64,000 bases of DNA from Roseibium album. GTDB lineage: Bacteria > Pseudomonadota > Alphaproteobacteria > Rhizobiales > Stappiaceae. The position numbers and the translations under genes were made by a program. Numbering within the stretch: the stretch's first letter is position 1; each line of letters opens with the position of its first letter. Positions 16,311 through 24,937 of this stretch are shown here, in pieces. The stretch is taken from positions 21,311 through 85,310 of the forward strand of contig NZ_CXWE01000015.1 of NCBI RefSeq assembly GCF_001404515.1, written 5' to 3'. The notes under the pieces are model-generated. The model did not search any database and was not told where the DNA came from. It was given only the letters and a program-made list of their open reading frames with translations.

Positions 16311-17603
16311 TCATCCGGCAAGCTCTTTGTATGGTCGCCTCAAGTGCAGCGCCTCACGGTTCAACTCCAAACCGAATCCGGGCGTGTCAGGCAGCGTAAT
16401 ATAACCATTTTCCGGCAATGGTTCGTGCAAGAACATTGTTCCGAAATTCGGCTCGATCCGGTCTGCGCGCTCACTCATCATCATGAATTCAGCCATGCTC
16501 ACCTGGCCCAGCGCCATGGCCATGTAGTATCCGTAGACACCACACCCATGCGGAACAAGGTCTACCGAATGGGACGAGGCCAGTGCCGCGACACGGAGAA
16601 ACTCAGTCGGCCCTCCCATCCACATCACATCGGGCTGGAGCAAGTCGACACCGCATTCGATCAGTTGCGCATATCCGAACCGGGTATATTCATGCTCGCC
16701 GGTGGCCAAAGCGGTTCCACCGGCTTGCGCGTGCATCTTCCCTGCAAGTTTCGCGTGCCCGGCATAGTCGTCCGGCATCAGAGGCTCTTCGATCCACTGA
16801 AGCTTGAAGGGCCGAAGGCGCTCCGCCAGTTCGGCAGCGTAATTCGCCGACATCGACATGTAGCAATCGAGCATCAGGGGAAAGTCGGGCCCGACCTTCT
16901 CACGCCAGTCGGCAATGAAGGCGACATTTTCGGACATGCCCTTCGCGCCATTTCCAGGGCCGTAGGGAAGCGGGACCTTGGCACCGTGGAAGCCCAGGTC
17001 CTGCGCAATATCCGGACGCGAGGTGGTCGCATAGACCGGCACCCGGGACTTGGTACGTCCCCCCATCAGGTCAAAGACCGGCGCACCGACCGTTCTGCCG
17101 TAAAGGTCCCAAAGCGCGATATCAATCGCGCTGATCGCGTGAATGGCGAGCCCTTTCCGGCCGTAGTGGATCGACGCACGCCACATCTGCTCCCAGATAT
17201 GGCACCGGTTCGCCGCGGTCTGTCCTTTCACGAAGAGAGACAGGTGCCGCTCGATAAGAAAGGCAGCTGCCTCGCCTCCCGTGCTGACCCCGATGCCCAC
17301 CCGGCCGTCTTCGTCTTCGATCTCGACTATGACTGACGGAACATTCGCGACGCCCCAGCTTTGACGCGATCCGGAATATTCGGGATAGATGGACATTGGA
17401 TTTGCGATCGGTGGATGTGTTGCCGCATGATCCCATTTTCCGTCCGGACCGGGACATCCTGCAATCCAGTGACTGTTTGGTGTGTCGTGAACATCACTTG
17501 CACCGTAAATCTCCGGATTGCTGACAAGTGCACGCACATCCATGATGGCAGGCTGGCCCGCCTGCGGAGCGACCGCGTCAATTTGCATGGGATGAGAGTA
17601 CAT
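16311..17603 (-). CDS. enolase superfamily dehydratase, L-rhamnonate dehydratase-like
   Basis: 430 residues of the mandelate racemase/muconate lactonizing group. Mg ligands are visible as the Asp of MLDCYMSM, the Glu of WIEEPLMP and the Glu of TGEHEY. The base dyad is the Asp of LQPDVMWMGG and the His of VPHGCG. The C-terminal PGFGLELNR and the RRPY ending closely follow RhmD, while the usual K-x-K of other subgroups is absent. It should dehydrate L-rhamnonate, or a related acid sugar, to the 2-keto-3-deoxy acid. ATG at 17603 has AAGG 8 bases upstream. It follows the permease gene in the operon. Confidence 0.88.
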   Translation of the reverse strand: MYSHPMQIDAVAPQAGQPAIMDVRALVSNPEIYGASDVHDTPNSHWIAGCPGPDGKWDHAATHPPIANPMSIYPEYSGSRQSWGVANVPSVIVEIEDEDGRVGIGVSTGGEAAAFLIERHLSLFVKGQTAANRCHIWEQMWRASIHYGRKGLAIHAISAIDIALWDLYGRTVGAPVFDLMGGRTKSRVPVYATTSRPDIAQDLGFHGAKVPLPYGPGNGAKGMSENVAFIADWREKVGPDFPLMLDCYMSMSANYAAELAERLRPFKLQWIEEPLMPDDYAGHAKLAGKMHAQAGGTALATGEHEYTRFGYAQLIECGVDLLQPDVMWMGGPTEFLRVAALASSHSVDLVPHGCGVYGYYMAMALGQVSMAEFMMMSERADRIEPNFGTMFLHEPLPENGYITLPDTPGFGLELNREALHLRRPYKELAG

Positions 17604-17657
17604 CAATGTCGCCTTGTCTTTATGCTTGGAATTTGGAGACTTTTTCCTGCCATCCGG

Positions 17658-18635
17658 CTAACCGTCGTCCACCCTGCCGCGGCGAAGTTCGTCATACAGA
17701 ACCGCAGCAAGCAGAATGCCGCCCTTGACGACCTGCTGCCAGAACGACGGCACCTGTGCCAGCGTAAGCCCGTTGTTGATCATGAACAGCAGGATAAGAC
17801 CGATTGCGGTTCCCAGCAGCGTGCCACGTCCCCCTTTCAGGCTCGCACCCCCCAGGATCACGGCCGTGATCACGTCGAGTTCGAAGCCCATGGCGGCAGC
17901 AGGACGTGCGTTACCGGTCCGTGCTGCCAGCATCAGGCCAGCCAGCGCCGCGGTCGCGCCACAGGTTATGTAGATCAGCAGCCGCCACCTCTGCGTCGAT
18001 ATCCCGGCCAGCCTTGCAGCGCGTGCATTCGACCCGATGGCGTAAATGTACCGGCCAAAGGTCGATCGCGGCAGGAGAAGCAGAAATGCAAGGTAGACCA
18101 GCACAAGGATCAAAACGATATAGGGAATTCCTGCCAGTTTACCGGTGCCGAGGTTAAGCCAGGTCTGGTTCGTTATGACGATCTCGCGACCGTTCGAGAT
18201 GACGAAAGCCAGACCGCGAATGATTGCGAGCATTGCAAGCGTCGCGATGAGCGGGTTGATCCGGAAGTAGGAAATCAACACGCCATTGGTCGCTCCGATA
18301 CTCATGCCCAATCCGATTGCGGCGCAAAACGCGGCCGCGACACCAAATCCTGAATCCAGCATGTAGGCGGCCAGCATTCCGGCAGCCGCCATGGTCGACC
18401 CGATCGACAGGTCAAAACCACCTGCAATGATGACGAGGGTCTCCCCAACCGCGGCAATTCCGACGATGACAAGCGCCTTGGCGACGTTCAGAAGATTGGT
18501 TGCCGTCAGAAAATAGGGCGAAATGAAACTGAGTGCGATGAAGACCACAACCACGGCCAGCACAAGGCCGGGGTTCAGTGCAGTTGCACCACGGCCCCAA
18601 ATTCTTGAATTCATAAACGAGTTCAGCACGTTCAC
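17658..18635 (-). CDS. ABC sugar transporter permease, RbsC type
   Basis: 325 residues with about eight to ten hydrophobic segments and the RbsC-family blocks GGFDLSIGSTMAAAGM, NGVLISYFRINPLIATLAM (first parts only shown) and GGASLKGGRGTLLGT. It forms the membrane channel of a ribose-class importer. The start is GTG at 18635, overlapping the ATPase stop as GTGA, so the two are translationally coupled. The dehydratase gene follows 54 bases later. With the single ATPase and binding protein this makes a complete importer. Confidence 0.94.
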   Translation of the reverse strand: MNVLNSFMNSRIWGRGATALNPGLVLAVVVVFIALSFISPYFLTATNLLNVAKALVIVGIAAVGETLVIIAGGFDLSIGSTMAAAGMLAAYMLDSGFGVAAAFCAAIGLGMSIGATNGVLISYFRINPLIATLAMLAIIRGLAFVISNGREIVITNQTWLNLGTGKLAGIPYIVLILVLVYLAFLLLLPRSTFGRYIYAIGSNARAARLAGISTQRWRLLIYITCGATAALAGLMLAARTGNARPAAAMGFELDVITAVILGGASLKGGRGTLLGTAIGLILLFMINNGLTLAQVPSFWQQVVKGGILLAAVLYDELRRGRVDDG

Positions 18636-19435
18636 GCTTCTGCTCCATTGCCAACGGTGTCACCGGTCATCATTTCGGTCATCATTGCCATCGTTTGAGC
18701 CGGTGGAAGCTCGTGCGGCATCATTTCGCCTGCAATGCGACCGGCGCGCACAACCACGATCCGGTCGCAAATGTTCAGGATGTCGGTGAAACGGTGGCTG
18801 ACCAGGAGAATGGACACGCCCCGCTGCTTGAGCCGTCCGATCATTTCCCAGAGCTTGCGGATCTTCTCCGCAGACAGGGCTGCCGTCGGCTCGTCCATGA
18901 GAAGCGCCGCCGGATCGAATTGCAGCGCCCGCGCCACAGCTACCATTTGGCGTTCACCTCCCGACAGCTGACCGACTTCCCGTTCAACATCAAAGTCCAG
19001 CCCCATGTCGGCGATGTCGTTGGCCGCGGCCTCTGTCATTGCCTGACGGTCGAGAACCCTGAAGGGGCCAAAATTCTTCTTCAGCTCACGACCAAGGAAA
19101 ATGTTCTGCGCCACATCAAGATCTTCGCAAAGCGCAAGATCCTGGTAAATCATCTCGACGCCGTTGCGCCTGGCGTCAAGCGGACTGCCGAGGGTGAGTT
19201 TCTGGCCTCGAAACAGCATTGTTCCACTGCTGGGACGATGGACCCCCGACAACACCTTCACCAGGGTCGACTTGCCCGCTCCATTGTCACCAATGATGCC
19301 GACAGCTTCTGCCTCACCGATCTTCAAATCGACCCCGTCGAGTGCGGTGTAGCCGCCGAATTTCTTGGTGATGCCACGAAGCTCGATCAGGGGTGGCCGG
19401 GCGCCACTGTCGGCGCCCGGATTATGTCCGCTCAT
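18632..19435 (-). CDS. ABC sugar transporter ATP-binding protein, single nucleotide-binding domain
   Basis: About 267 residues. Walker A GDNGAGKST, signature LSGGERQM and Walker B LLMDEPTAAL are present once, so this is a single-domain ATPase. It resembles the fructose-type (FrcA) systems rather than the double-domain RbsA. I chose ATG at 19435, 1 base after the binding-protein stop; ATG at 19456 would overlap that gene and cannot be excluded. It couples to the permease by a 4-base overlap. It energises import of the locus sugar. Confidence 0.92.
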   Translation of the reverse strand: MSGHNPGADSGARPPLIELRGITKKFGGYTALDGVDLKIGEAEAVGIIGDNGAGKSTLVKVLSGVHRPSSGTMLFRGQKLTLGSPLDARRNGVEMIYQDLALCEDLDVAQNIFLGRELKKNFGPFRVLDRQAMTEAAANDIADMGLDFDVEREVGQLSGGERQMVAVARALQFDPAALLMDEPTAALSAEKIRKLWEMIGRLKQRGVSILLVSHRFTDILNICDRIVVVRAGRIAGEMMPHELPPAQTMAMMTEMMTGDTVGNGAEA

Positions 19436-19436
19436 T

Positions 19437-20552
19437 TCACTCTGCGGGGTAGGCATCGTTGATGCTTTCTTCTGTCAGGAAAACATGGTCCAGGTGCACC
19501 TCTTGTGGCACAGCCTTTCCTTCCAGGATATCGGCGGCAATCGAAACCGCGTAGTCGGGATATTTCTCGGGGAAATAGGCCACGCAGCCAAGGAAGTGGT
19601 TGTCTTTCACGGGCACGCGCGTTGCCGCAACTCCGACCTCGTCGCAACCGATGCCGACGGCGACTCCTTCGCGACCAGCCTGTGCGATTGCGTTCGACAT
19701 CCCGAAGCCGCGCGGATCGTCAATTGCTGTTGCCAGGACGAAACCCGCCCCGGGGTGGGCGGTCAGCCAGTCCGTCACCACGGTCAATGCCTGGTCGGTC
19801 GTGCCTGCATCGATCAGTTCGTCGTCGATCCTGTCGGCAGGAAGGGCACCACAGACCGTCTGGACACCATCGACAAAACCGGACAGCCGTTCATTGGCGG
19901 CCTCCCCCTCACCGGGGTTGATGCCGACGAGCACTGTAACATCATCGCAGCGGCCAAGCGCCTTGGCATGTTCGGCAGCTGCCTGCCCGCCAATCAGGCC
20001 ACTGGCGTAGTTGTCGGCTCCCAGGAAAATGGCATTGGGATGAACAACGTCGACCGACATGACCGGAATGCCTGCCTCGTTGAAGATATTCATCACCGCT
20101 GCTGCAGCACCCGATTGCCAATTGGATTCAATGACAACATCAGCCCCTTGCTGAACCAGAAGCTCAGCACAAGTAACAGCCTGGTCGGCCTTGAAGGCAT
20201 TGTCGCAGTAGACCACCTCGAACCCCAACTCACCGGCAAGCTCATAAAGCCTCTGGTTGATCGCGTAAGAGAACGGAATTGCCGCCCAGCCCTCGGCAAA
20301 TCCGACTTTCGTGCCGTCAGGCAAAGCCCGCGGCGATGCTTCGTAAGCGGCCGAAGCATCTCCTTCGGTGGGTTCGAATTTCCTGGATCCGGTATCATAG
20401 ACCCAAAGGGAACGCTCTTCGGGCAACAACGCACCCGGGATACCCCCCTTTGGCCGGGCTTCAAAATCCTGTGCAAAGGCTGTCGGAACCAGCACCGTCG
20501 CCCCGAGGAACACCTTTGTCATGAGGCGTATAGTAGATGTTAAGCTTAACAT
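19437..20552 (-). CDS. periplasmic sugar-binding protein of the rhamnose-type importer
   Basis: 371 residues: a hydrophobic signal peptide ending near PTAFA-QD, then a type 1 periplasmic-binding fold with GTKVGFAEGWAAIPF, GADVVIESN and GINPGEGEA blocks. An unusual 60-residue insertion-like N-terminal segment precedes the usual first strand. The start ATG at 20552 is fixed by GGGAGGA 7 bases upstream. That start codon is the last triplet of the perfect operator O1, so repressor binding would cover the first five codons. It is the first gene of the leftward operon that ends with the mutarotase. Confidence 0.92.
   Translation of the reverse strand: MLSLTSTIRLMTKVFLGATVLVPTAFAQDFEARPKGGIPGALLPEERSLWVYDTGSRKFEPTEGDASAAYEASPRALPDGTKVGFAEGWAAIPFSYAINQRLYELAGELGFEVVYCDNAFKADQAVTCAELLVQQGADVVIESNWQSGAAAAVMNIFNEAGIPVMSVDVVHPNAIFLGADNYASGLIGGQAAAEHAKALGRCDDVTVLVGINPGEGEAANERLSGFVDGVQTVCGALPADRIDDELIDAGTTDQALTVVTDWLTAHPGAGFVLATAIDDPRGFGMSNAIAQAGREGVAVGIGCDEVGVAATRVPVKDNHFLGCVAYFPEKYPDYAVSIAADILEGKAVPQEVHLDHVFLTEESINDAYPAE
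20537..20552. promoter_or_regulatory. LacI-type operator O1 overlapping the start codon
   Basis: ATGTTAAGCTTAACAT is a perfect 16-bp palindrome. On the minus strand it is exactly the first five codons (plus one base) of the binding-protein gene. Its centre is 113 bp from that of operator O2, near eleven helical turns, which would allow a looped repression complex. Binding here would act as a roadblock rather than occlude the promoter. Confidence 0.8.
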
Positions 20553-20649
20553 TATCAGTCCTCCCTTTTTAGAAATTCTCCACCATTCTTATTGTTCTTT
20601 TTTGGTACGAATGACGCTTGTATCGTGTATAGACAACGAAACCAGCTTG

Positions 20650-20665
20650 ATGTTAAGGTTAACAT
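20650..20665. promoter_or_regulatory. LacI-type operator O2 in the divergent promoter region
   Basis: ATGTTAAGGTTAACAT matches O1 except at the central pair, with 7 of 8 positions paired. It lies between the binding-protein gene and the LacI gene, 35 bases before the earliest LacI start, so it may serve both repression of the transport operon and autoregulation. The rest of 20553-20699 is AT-rich promoter DNA with no gene. Confidence 0.8.
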
Positions 20666-20699
20666 AGACTTTCACGAAACGAAAATTTAGTCAAGCGCA

Positions 20700-21767
20700 T
20701 TGGTTATCGAGGTCGATTTGTCAGACAAAAAAGGGAGTTACAGGCAGGAACGCGCGAACCTGATGGCTGTAGCCAAATATGCGGGCGTGTCGGCGATGAC
20801 GGTGTCTCGCGTGCTCAACCAGCCTGGAAAGGTGGCCGAGGCGACCCGCAAGAAGGTCCAGGCAGCGGTCGACGCTCTTGGATATGTGCCGAACCTGGCG
20901 GCAAACACTCTGCGCCGGGAACGCAGCGGTGTTATCGTCGCGCTGGTCCCAACACTCGAAAACTCCGTTTTCAGCGACACCGTGCAAGGCATTTCAAATG
21001 CTCTGGAGCAGGAGGGTTGCCAGTTGCTTCTGGGCTGTTCGTCCTATTCCCCCGAGCGTGAGGAAAAACTGGTAAGGGCCCTGCTCGGCCATCGTCCCGA
21101 CGGGATCATTCTTACCGGAACCCTGCACACGGCCGAAACGCACAAATTGCTGGAGAGTGCCAGGATCCCGGTTGTCGAAATGTGGGACATTGCAGCTGAT
21201 CATATCGACATGGCTGTGGGGTTCGACAATTTCGCTGCCGGACATGACATCGCCAGCCACATGATAAGTTGCGGCTATGAATCCCTGGGCTATGTCGCAA
21301 CCAGCCCTGAACACGAAATCCACGAAAATCGGGCCGCCAAGCGCAGCAAAGGCATTTATGCGGCAGTTGCCGAAGCAGGCATCGGGATGCCTGCTCGCCA
21401 GAATGTTCGCAATCCCCTTGATATTGCCGACAGTGGCGTGATCGCAGCCGATTTTGTCGTCGCAAATCCCGGTCTGGATGCGATCATTTGCGCAAATGAA
21501 ATCATCGGGGTCGGCGCGATTGCGGAATTGCAGAACCGGGGTTGGCAGATTCCCGATCAGATTGCGGTATGCGGTATCGGCGATGCCAACATAGCCGCGC
21601 TGGTCACGCCTGGCCTTACAACCGTACAGTTTTATGGTCAGGATATCGGGAAACGTGCGGCAGAGCTTATCCTGGATCGACTGAATGGACAGCAGGCGGC
21701 CGAAGGAAAACAGGATGTCGGGTTCAGGATCGTCAGTCGGGCAAGTACGGCTGAAAAACCTTCCTAG
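20700..21767 (+). CDS. LacI family transcriptional regulator of the sugar locus
   Basis: The N-terminal helix-turn-helix reads VAKYAGVSAMTVSRVLNQPG and is followed by the hinge and a sugar-binding type 1 periplasmic fold (VIVALVPTLENSVFSDTVQGI, split here). The start is uncertain: the frame opens with TTG at 20700, but ATG at 20763 would begin just before the HTH and may be the real start. It is divergent from the transport operon across O1 and O2, and a third matching site precedes the SDR at 13454. It is thus probably the repressor of the whole 13.4-20.6 kb regulon. A terminator follows its stop. Confidence 0.92.
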   Translation: MVIEVDLSDKKGSYRQERANLMAVAKYAGVSAMTVSRVLNQPGKVAEATRKKVQAAVDALGYVPNLAANTLRRERSGVIVALVPTLENSVFSDTVQGISNALEQEGCQLLLGCSSYSPEREEKLVRALLGHRPDGIILTGTLHTAETHKLLESARIPVVEMWDIAADHIDMAVGFDNFAAGHDIASHMISCGYESLGYVATSPEHEIHENRAAKRSKGIYAAVAEAGIGMPARQNVRNPLDIADSGVIAADFVVANPGLDAIICANEIIGVGAIAELQNRGWQIPDQIAVCGIGDANIAALVTPGLTTVQFYGQDIGKRAAELILDRLNGQQAAEGKQDVGFRIVSRASTAEKPS

Positions 21768-21834
21768 ACTTCGCCATCGGGCGCGCTTTTCAGACTTGGC
21801 ATCCGGCCGGAAAAAGTCGCGGACTTACCTGAAT

Positions 21835-21868
21835 AACCCGAAGGAACGCGCACGGACCTTCGGGTTTT
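21835..21868. terminator. bidirectional terminator between LacI gene and TRAP operon
   Basis: AACCCGAAGG at 21835-21844 pairs perfectly with CCTTCGGGTT at 21857-21866 around a 12-nt loop, and is followed by TTCG. It lies between the convergent stops at 21767 and 21873 and can serve both. Confidence 0.8.
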
Positions 21869-21872
21869 CGTG

Positions 21873-23216
21873 TCAAAGGGATGCCAGGTCCCGCAACATC
21901 AACGCAATGCCCGGGAAGAATATCAACAAGGCGGACATCACGAACAGGATCACGAAAAACGGGAATGTTCCCTTGATCACTTCCATGTATGGCTTGTTGA
22001 ATATCGCGATCGCCGTGAAGATGTCACAGCCGAACGGCGGTGTGGCCGATCCGATTGCCATCTGCAGGGTGACCATTACCCCCACCAGCACCGGATCAAG
22101 ACCTGACGATTCGACGATCGGCACGAAAATGGGTGTCAGGATGACCAGCACCACCAGCGAGTCGACAAACATGCAGCCGACGAAGAAGCTCAACGCGATA
22201 ATGGCAAGAATATAGGCGTCGGAAGCCCCCTCCAGATCGAGCGGCTCCAGCAGGCCTTGCGGGATCTGCTCGAATGAGATGTACCAGGAAAATGCCTGCC
22301 CCATCCCGACGAGAATGAACACCACAGCCGTTATGAGACCGGTACTGAGGGCCGCGTTCAGGACGTCATTCAGCTTGAGTTCGCGATAGATCAAACACTC
22401 GACCACCAATGCGTACAGCACCGAAAAGGACGCCGCCTCGGTTGGCGTGACTGCGCCGGAATAAATACCGCCGACAATCAACGCCGGAAATCCGAGTGGA
22501 AGCAGGGCTCTTTTGAGAGCCGCGATCCGTTCCGCACCCGTTTTTCGTTCCACAAGCGCAATCGTGTCGCCCTGAAGCAGGCTATAAACGTAGCAGTAGA
22601 CCGAAAACAGTACAGCCAGCACGATCCCGGGCCCGATGCCGGCGATAAAGAGCTCTCCAACGCTGGTATTGGCGAGAGTGCCGTAAAGGATGAGCCCGAT
22701 ACTTGGCGGGATAAGAAAGGCAATGTCGCTGGCGTTGATGATCAGCGCCATGACGAAACTGTCCTTGTAACCTGCGGCCAGCAGTTTCGGACGCATGATC
22801 TGGCCGACCGAAACGACGGTTGCCTGCGTGGAGCCGGAAACGGATCCGAAAAGCGTGCAACTGAGGCAGGCCGTGATCGGCAGTCCTCCCCGGCGGTGAC
22901 CGAAATAGGCTTCGATCAGACCCAGGAGATTGTTCGCCGTATGCCCGCGCGCCATGATGTCTGCCGCCAGGATGAACATGGGCACGGCGATCAGCGCATT
23001 GGGTGAAATGCCGGTGACAATCTGCTGAATGATGACACCGGTATCGATCTGCGAGAAGTGAACGAGCCCCACCAGCGCCGCGACGGCCAGGGGCACCACC
23101 ATTGGAAAACTGAGAAACAGCAGGACCACCATGGTCACAACAAGTGTGAAGGTGATGACGTAGATATCAAGTTCACCAGCCACGACATCACTCAGGAAAT
23201 TCATGATATCGCTCAT
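21873..23216 (-). CDS. dctM: TRAP transporter large permease, DctM family
   Basis: About 447 residues from ATG 23216, 1 base after the DctQ stop; the frame extends further but into that gene. It has about a dozen hydrophobic segments and the DctM blocks GISPNALIAVPMFILAADIM, GSVSGSTQATVVSVG and SAGTEAASFSVLYAL-like GAVTPTEAASFS. It forms the main sodium-coupled transport unit. Encoded with DctQ, DctP and a PLP ammonia-lyase, it probably imports an amino-acid-like compound. It is the last gene of this leftward operon and ends at the bidirectional terminator. Confidence 0.94.
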   Translation of the reverse strand: MSDIMNFLSDVVAGELDIYVITFTLVVTMVVLLFLSFPMVVPLAVAALVGLVHFSQIDTGVIIQQIVTGISPNALIAVPMFILAADIMARGHTANNLLGLIEAYFGHRRGGLPITACLSCTLFGSVSGSTQATVVSVGQIMRPKLLAAGYKDSFVMALIINASDIAFLIPPSIGLILYGTLANTSVGELFIAGIGPGIVLAVLFSVYCYVYSLLQGDTIALVERKTGAERIAALKRALLPLGFPALIVGGIYSGAVTPTEAASFSVLYALVVECLIYRELKLNDVLNAALSTGLITAVVFILVGMGQAFSWYISFEQIPQGLLEPLDLEGASDAYILAIIALSFFVGCMFVDSLVVLVILTPIFVPIVESSGLDPVLVGVMVTLQMAIGSATPPFGCDIFTAIAIFNKPYMEVIKGTFPFFVILFVMSALLIFFPGIALMLRDLASL

Positions 23217-23217
23217 G

Positions 23218-23754
23218 TCAAACCCCGATGTCTTCTGCGTCCCCGTCCTGGACGGACAAAGACAGATAGGTGCCTTCATGGGTGACGTTCATCAGAAATG
23301 CGATCAGGTATTGCAGGCTGGCCATGGCCAGACCGACGGGGATCACCGCATAGATGATATAGACGGGAAACTGCAGCGCCGGTGACAACCGGTTTATGTC
23401 CTTGACTTCCTGAACATAGATCACTGATTTGTAGGTCAGGAACATCAGCAACAGGCCTGTTGTCAGCGATATCAAGGTCAACAGGACCTTCTTGGTGCGG
23501 CTGGAAAGTGCATCGTAAACGGCGGTCATTCGGATATTCCTGCCCTTGCGAACCGCGTAGGCAAACCCGACAAATGTGACACCGACGATCAGAAACTGGT
23601 TCAGCTCTTCTGCGAAGAACAGGCTTTGGCCGAATGCATACCGACCGATAGCGTTTGCGGTCGAATTCACCATCATCAACAGGATTGAAAAGATGATAAT
23701 GGCCTTTTCGGCGAACTCGATCCCCCGGTTGGCGGTCAGCAACAACGTCTTCAT
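23218..23754 (-). CDS. dctQ: TRAP transporter small permease, DctQ family
   Basis: 178 residues with four predicted membrane helices and the family motif FAEELNQFLIVGVTFVGFAYA (first part), then RKGRNIRMTAVYD. DctQ pairs with DctM. It lies 111 bases after the DctP gene, and that gap contains a U-tailed hairpin. The long gap with an attenuator-like structure suggests lower expression of the membrane parts than of the binding protein. Confidence 0.92.
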   Translation of the reverse strand: MKTLLLTANRGIEFAEKAIIIFSILLMMVNSTANAIGRYAFGQSLFFAEELNQFLIVGVTFVGFAYAVRKGRNIRMTAVYDALSSRTKKVLLTLISLTTGLLLMFLTYKSVIYVQEVKDINRLSPALQFPVYIIYAVIPVGLAMASLQYLIAFLMNVTHEGTYLSLSVQDGDAEDIGV

Positions 23755-23817
23755 GATGATCTCCCGATTGCTGGCCGAAGTTCGGCGCAGCCGCGCCCTC
23801 CTCGCGCGTTCAAATGC

Positions 23818-23844
23818 AAAAAGCGCGGGAACAGGTCCCCACGC
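23818..23844 (-). terminator. attenuator-like hairpin between DctP and DctQ
   Basis: On the minus strand a 9-bp stem with two wobble pairs (23836-23844 with 23823-23831) and a 4-nt loop is followed directly by five U residues. It has the form of an intrinsic terminator, but transport genes continue beyond it. Partial termination would favour DctP mRNA. Confidence 0.65.
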
Positions 23845-23865
23845 CCTTCGCGTATCGTTGTTCGC

Positions 23866-24915
23866 CTATGAGGCGTCTTTTACTTCGCGGACAAGATTTT
23901 CCAGGATCTTCCGCGCACGCGCGCGCGCCTCGGATTTCTCTTCCTCGCCGTAAGCATTTTCGACAACCGTGTAGTAGGTTTCATGCAGACCGCTGCTGAG
24001 ATCCCTGAAGACAGCGCGTTCTTCATCCGTCAGAACCACGACCTTCAGATCCGGGCGTTCAGCCAGTATCTTGTCCATGTTTTCCTTGTTGATCTGGAGC
24101 TGGTAGTCGTGTGCGGCCTGTTCGGCAGCTGCGATCGCCTTGTGCACCATCGCCTGCTTGTCGGCGCTCAGGCCATTGAACCATTCGCTGTTGGTCGAAA
24201 CGGTGCCGACGTAAGGCTGCTGGCCAGGAAACATCAGATAGTCCTGAACCTCGTGCCATTTGGCGTTGTAGATAAAGTAGATCGGATTGACCATGCCATC
24301 GACTGTCTTGAGCTGCAGCGCCCCGTAGACTTCCCCCCATGAGAGCGGTGTCGGGGTTGCACCGAAGGCCTTGTAGGTCTCTACCGGGATCGTCGAGGTG
24401 AAGGTGCGGATCTTCTGGCCGTCAAAATCGGCCGGGCTGCGGATTTCCTTGTTGGCCCCCCAGGCCATTTCACCTTCGGAAATCATGGTCAACAGCTTCA
24501 GATTGACCTTTTCGAACCGATCGCTGAGATCGTTATAAATCGTTTCACTGCTTGTCAGAACCTCGCGAATGGCATCCACATCGCTGCCCAGCACATACGG
24601 AACACTGAGTGCCTGGACTTCGGGAACATAGGATCCCAGATGACCGGTACCGACCGAGACAAACTGGACGGTTCCTCTGGCCGTCAGCTCGACGATGTCG
24701 TTTTCGGTGCCGAGCTGGCCGTAATAGAAAATCCGGACTTTGATGTCGCCGTCCGATTCCTCCTTGATCGTCTCGGCGAAGGTCTTGGCGAATATGTCCT
24801 GTACATCGTTCTTGTCTTCTTCGGACGCGAACTTCCACGTTTCAGCACTGGCGCCTGTTGCCAGCGCTGCGGCCAGCAATGCCGGAATGGCGAGTTTTGA
24901 AATCAGTTTCTGCAT
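23866..24915 (-). CDS. dctP: TRAP transporter solute-binding protein, DctP family
   Basis: About 349 residues from ATG at 24915, preceded by AAAGGAAAC. The signal peptide MQKLISKLAIPALLAAALA is clear. Family features include the KVRIFYYGQLGTENDIVE strand and the conserved arginine region QKIRTFTSTIPVETYKAFGA (first 20) that binds a ligand carboxylate. The frame runs further upstream, but those residues look nothing like a signal sequence. It catches the TRAP substrate in the periplasm. The preceding gene encodes a diaminopropionate ammonia-lyase-like enzyme. Confidence 0.93.
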   Translation of the reverse strand: MQKLISKLAIPALLAAALATGASAETWKFASEEDKNDVQDIFAKTFAETIKEESDGDIKVRIFYYGQLGTENDIVELTARGTVQFVSVGTGHLGSYVPEVQALSVPYVLGSDVDAIREVLTSSETIYNDLSDRFEKVNLKLLTMISEGEMAWGANKEIRSPADFDGQKIRTFTSTIPVETYKAFGATPTPLSWGEVYGALQLKTVDGMVNPIYFIYNAKWHEVQDYLMFPGQQPYVGTVSTNSEWFNGLSADKQAMVHKAIAAAEQAAHDYQLQINKENMDKILAERPDLKVVVLTDEERAVFRDLSSGLHETYYTVVENAYGEEEKSEARARARKILENLVREVKDAS

Positions 24916-24937
24916 TTTGTTTCCTTTCCCGACCCGC

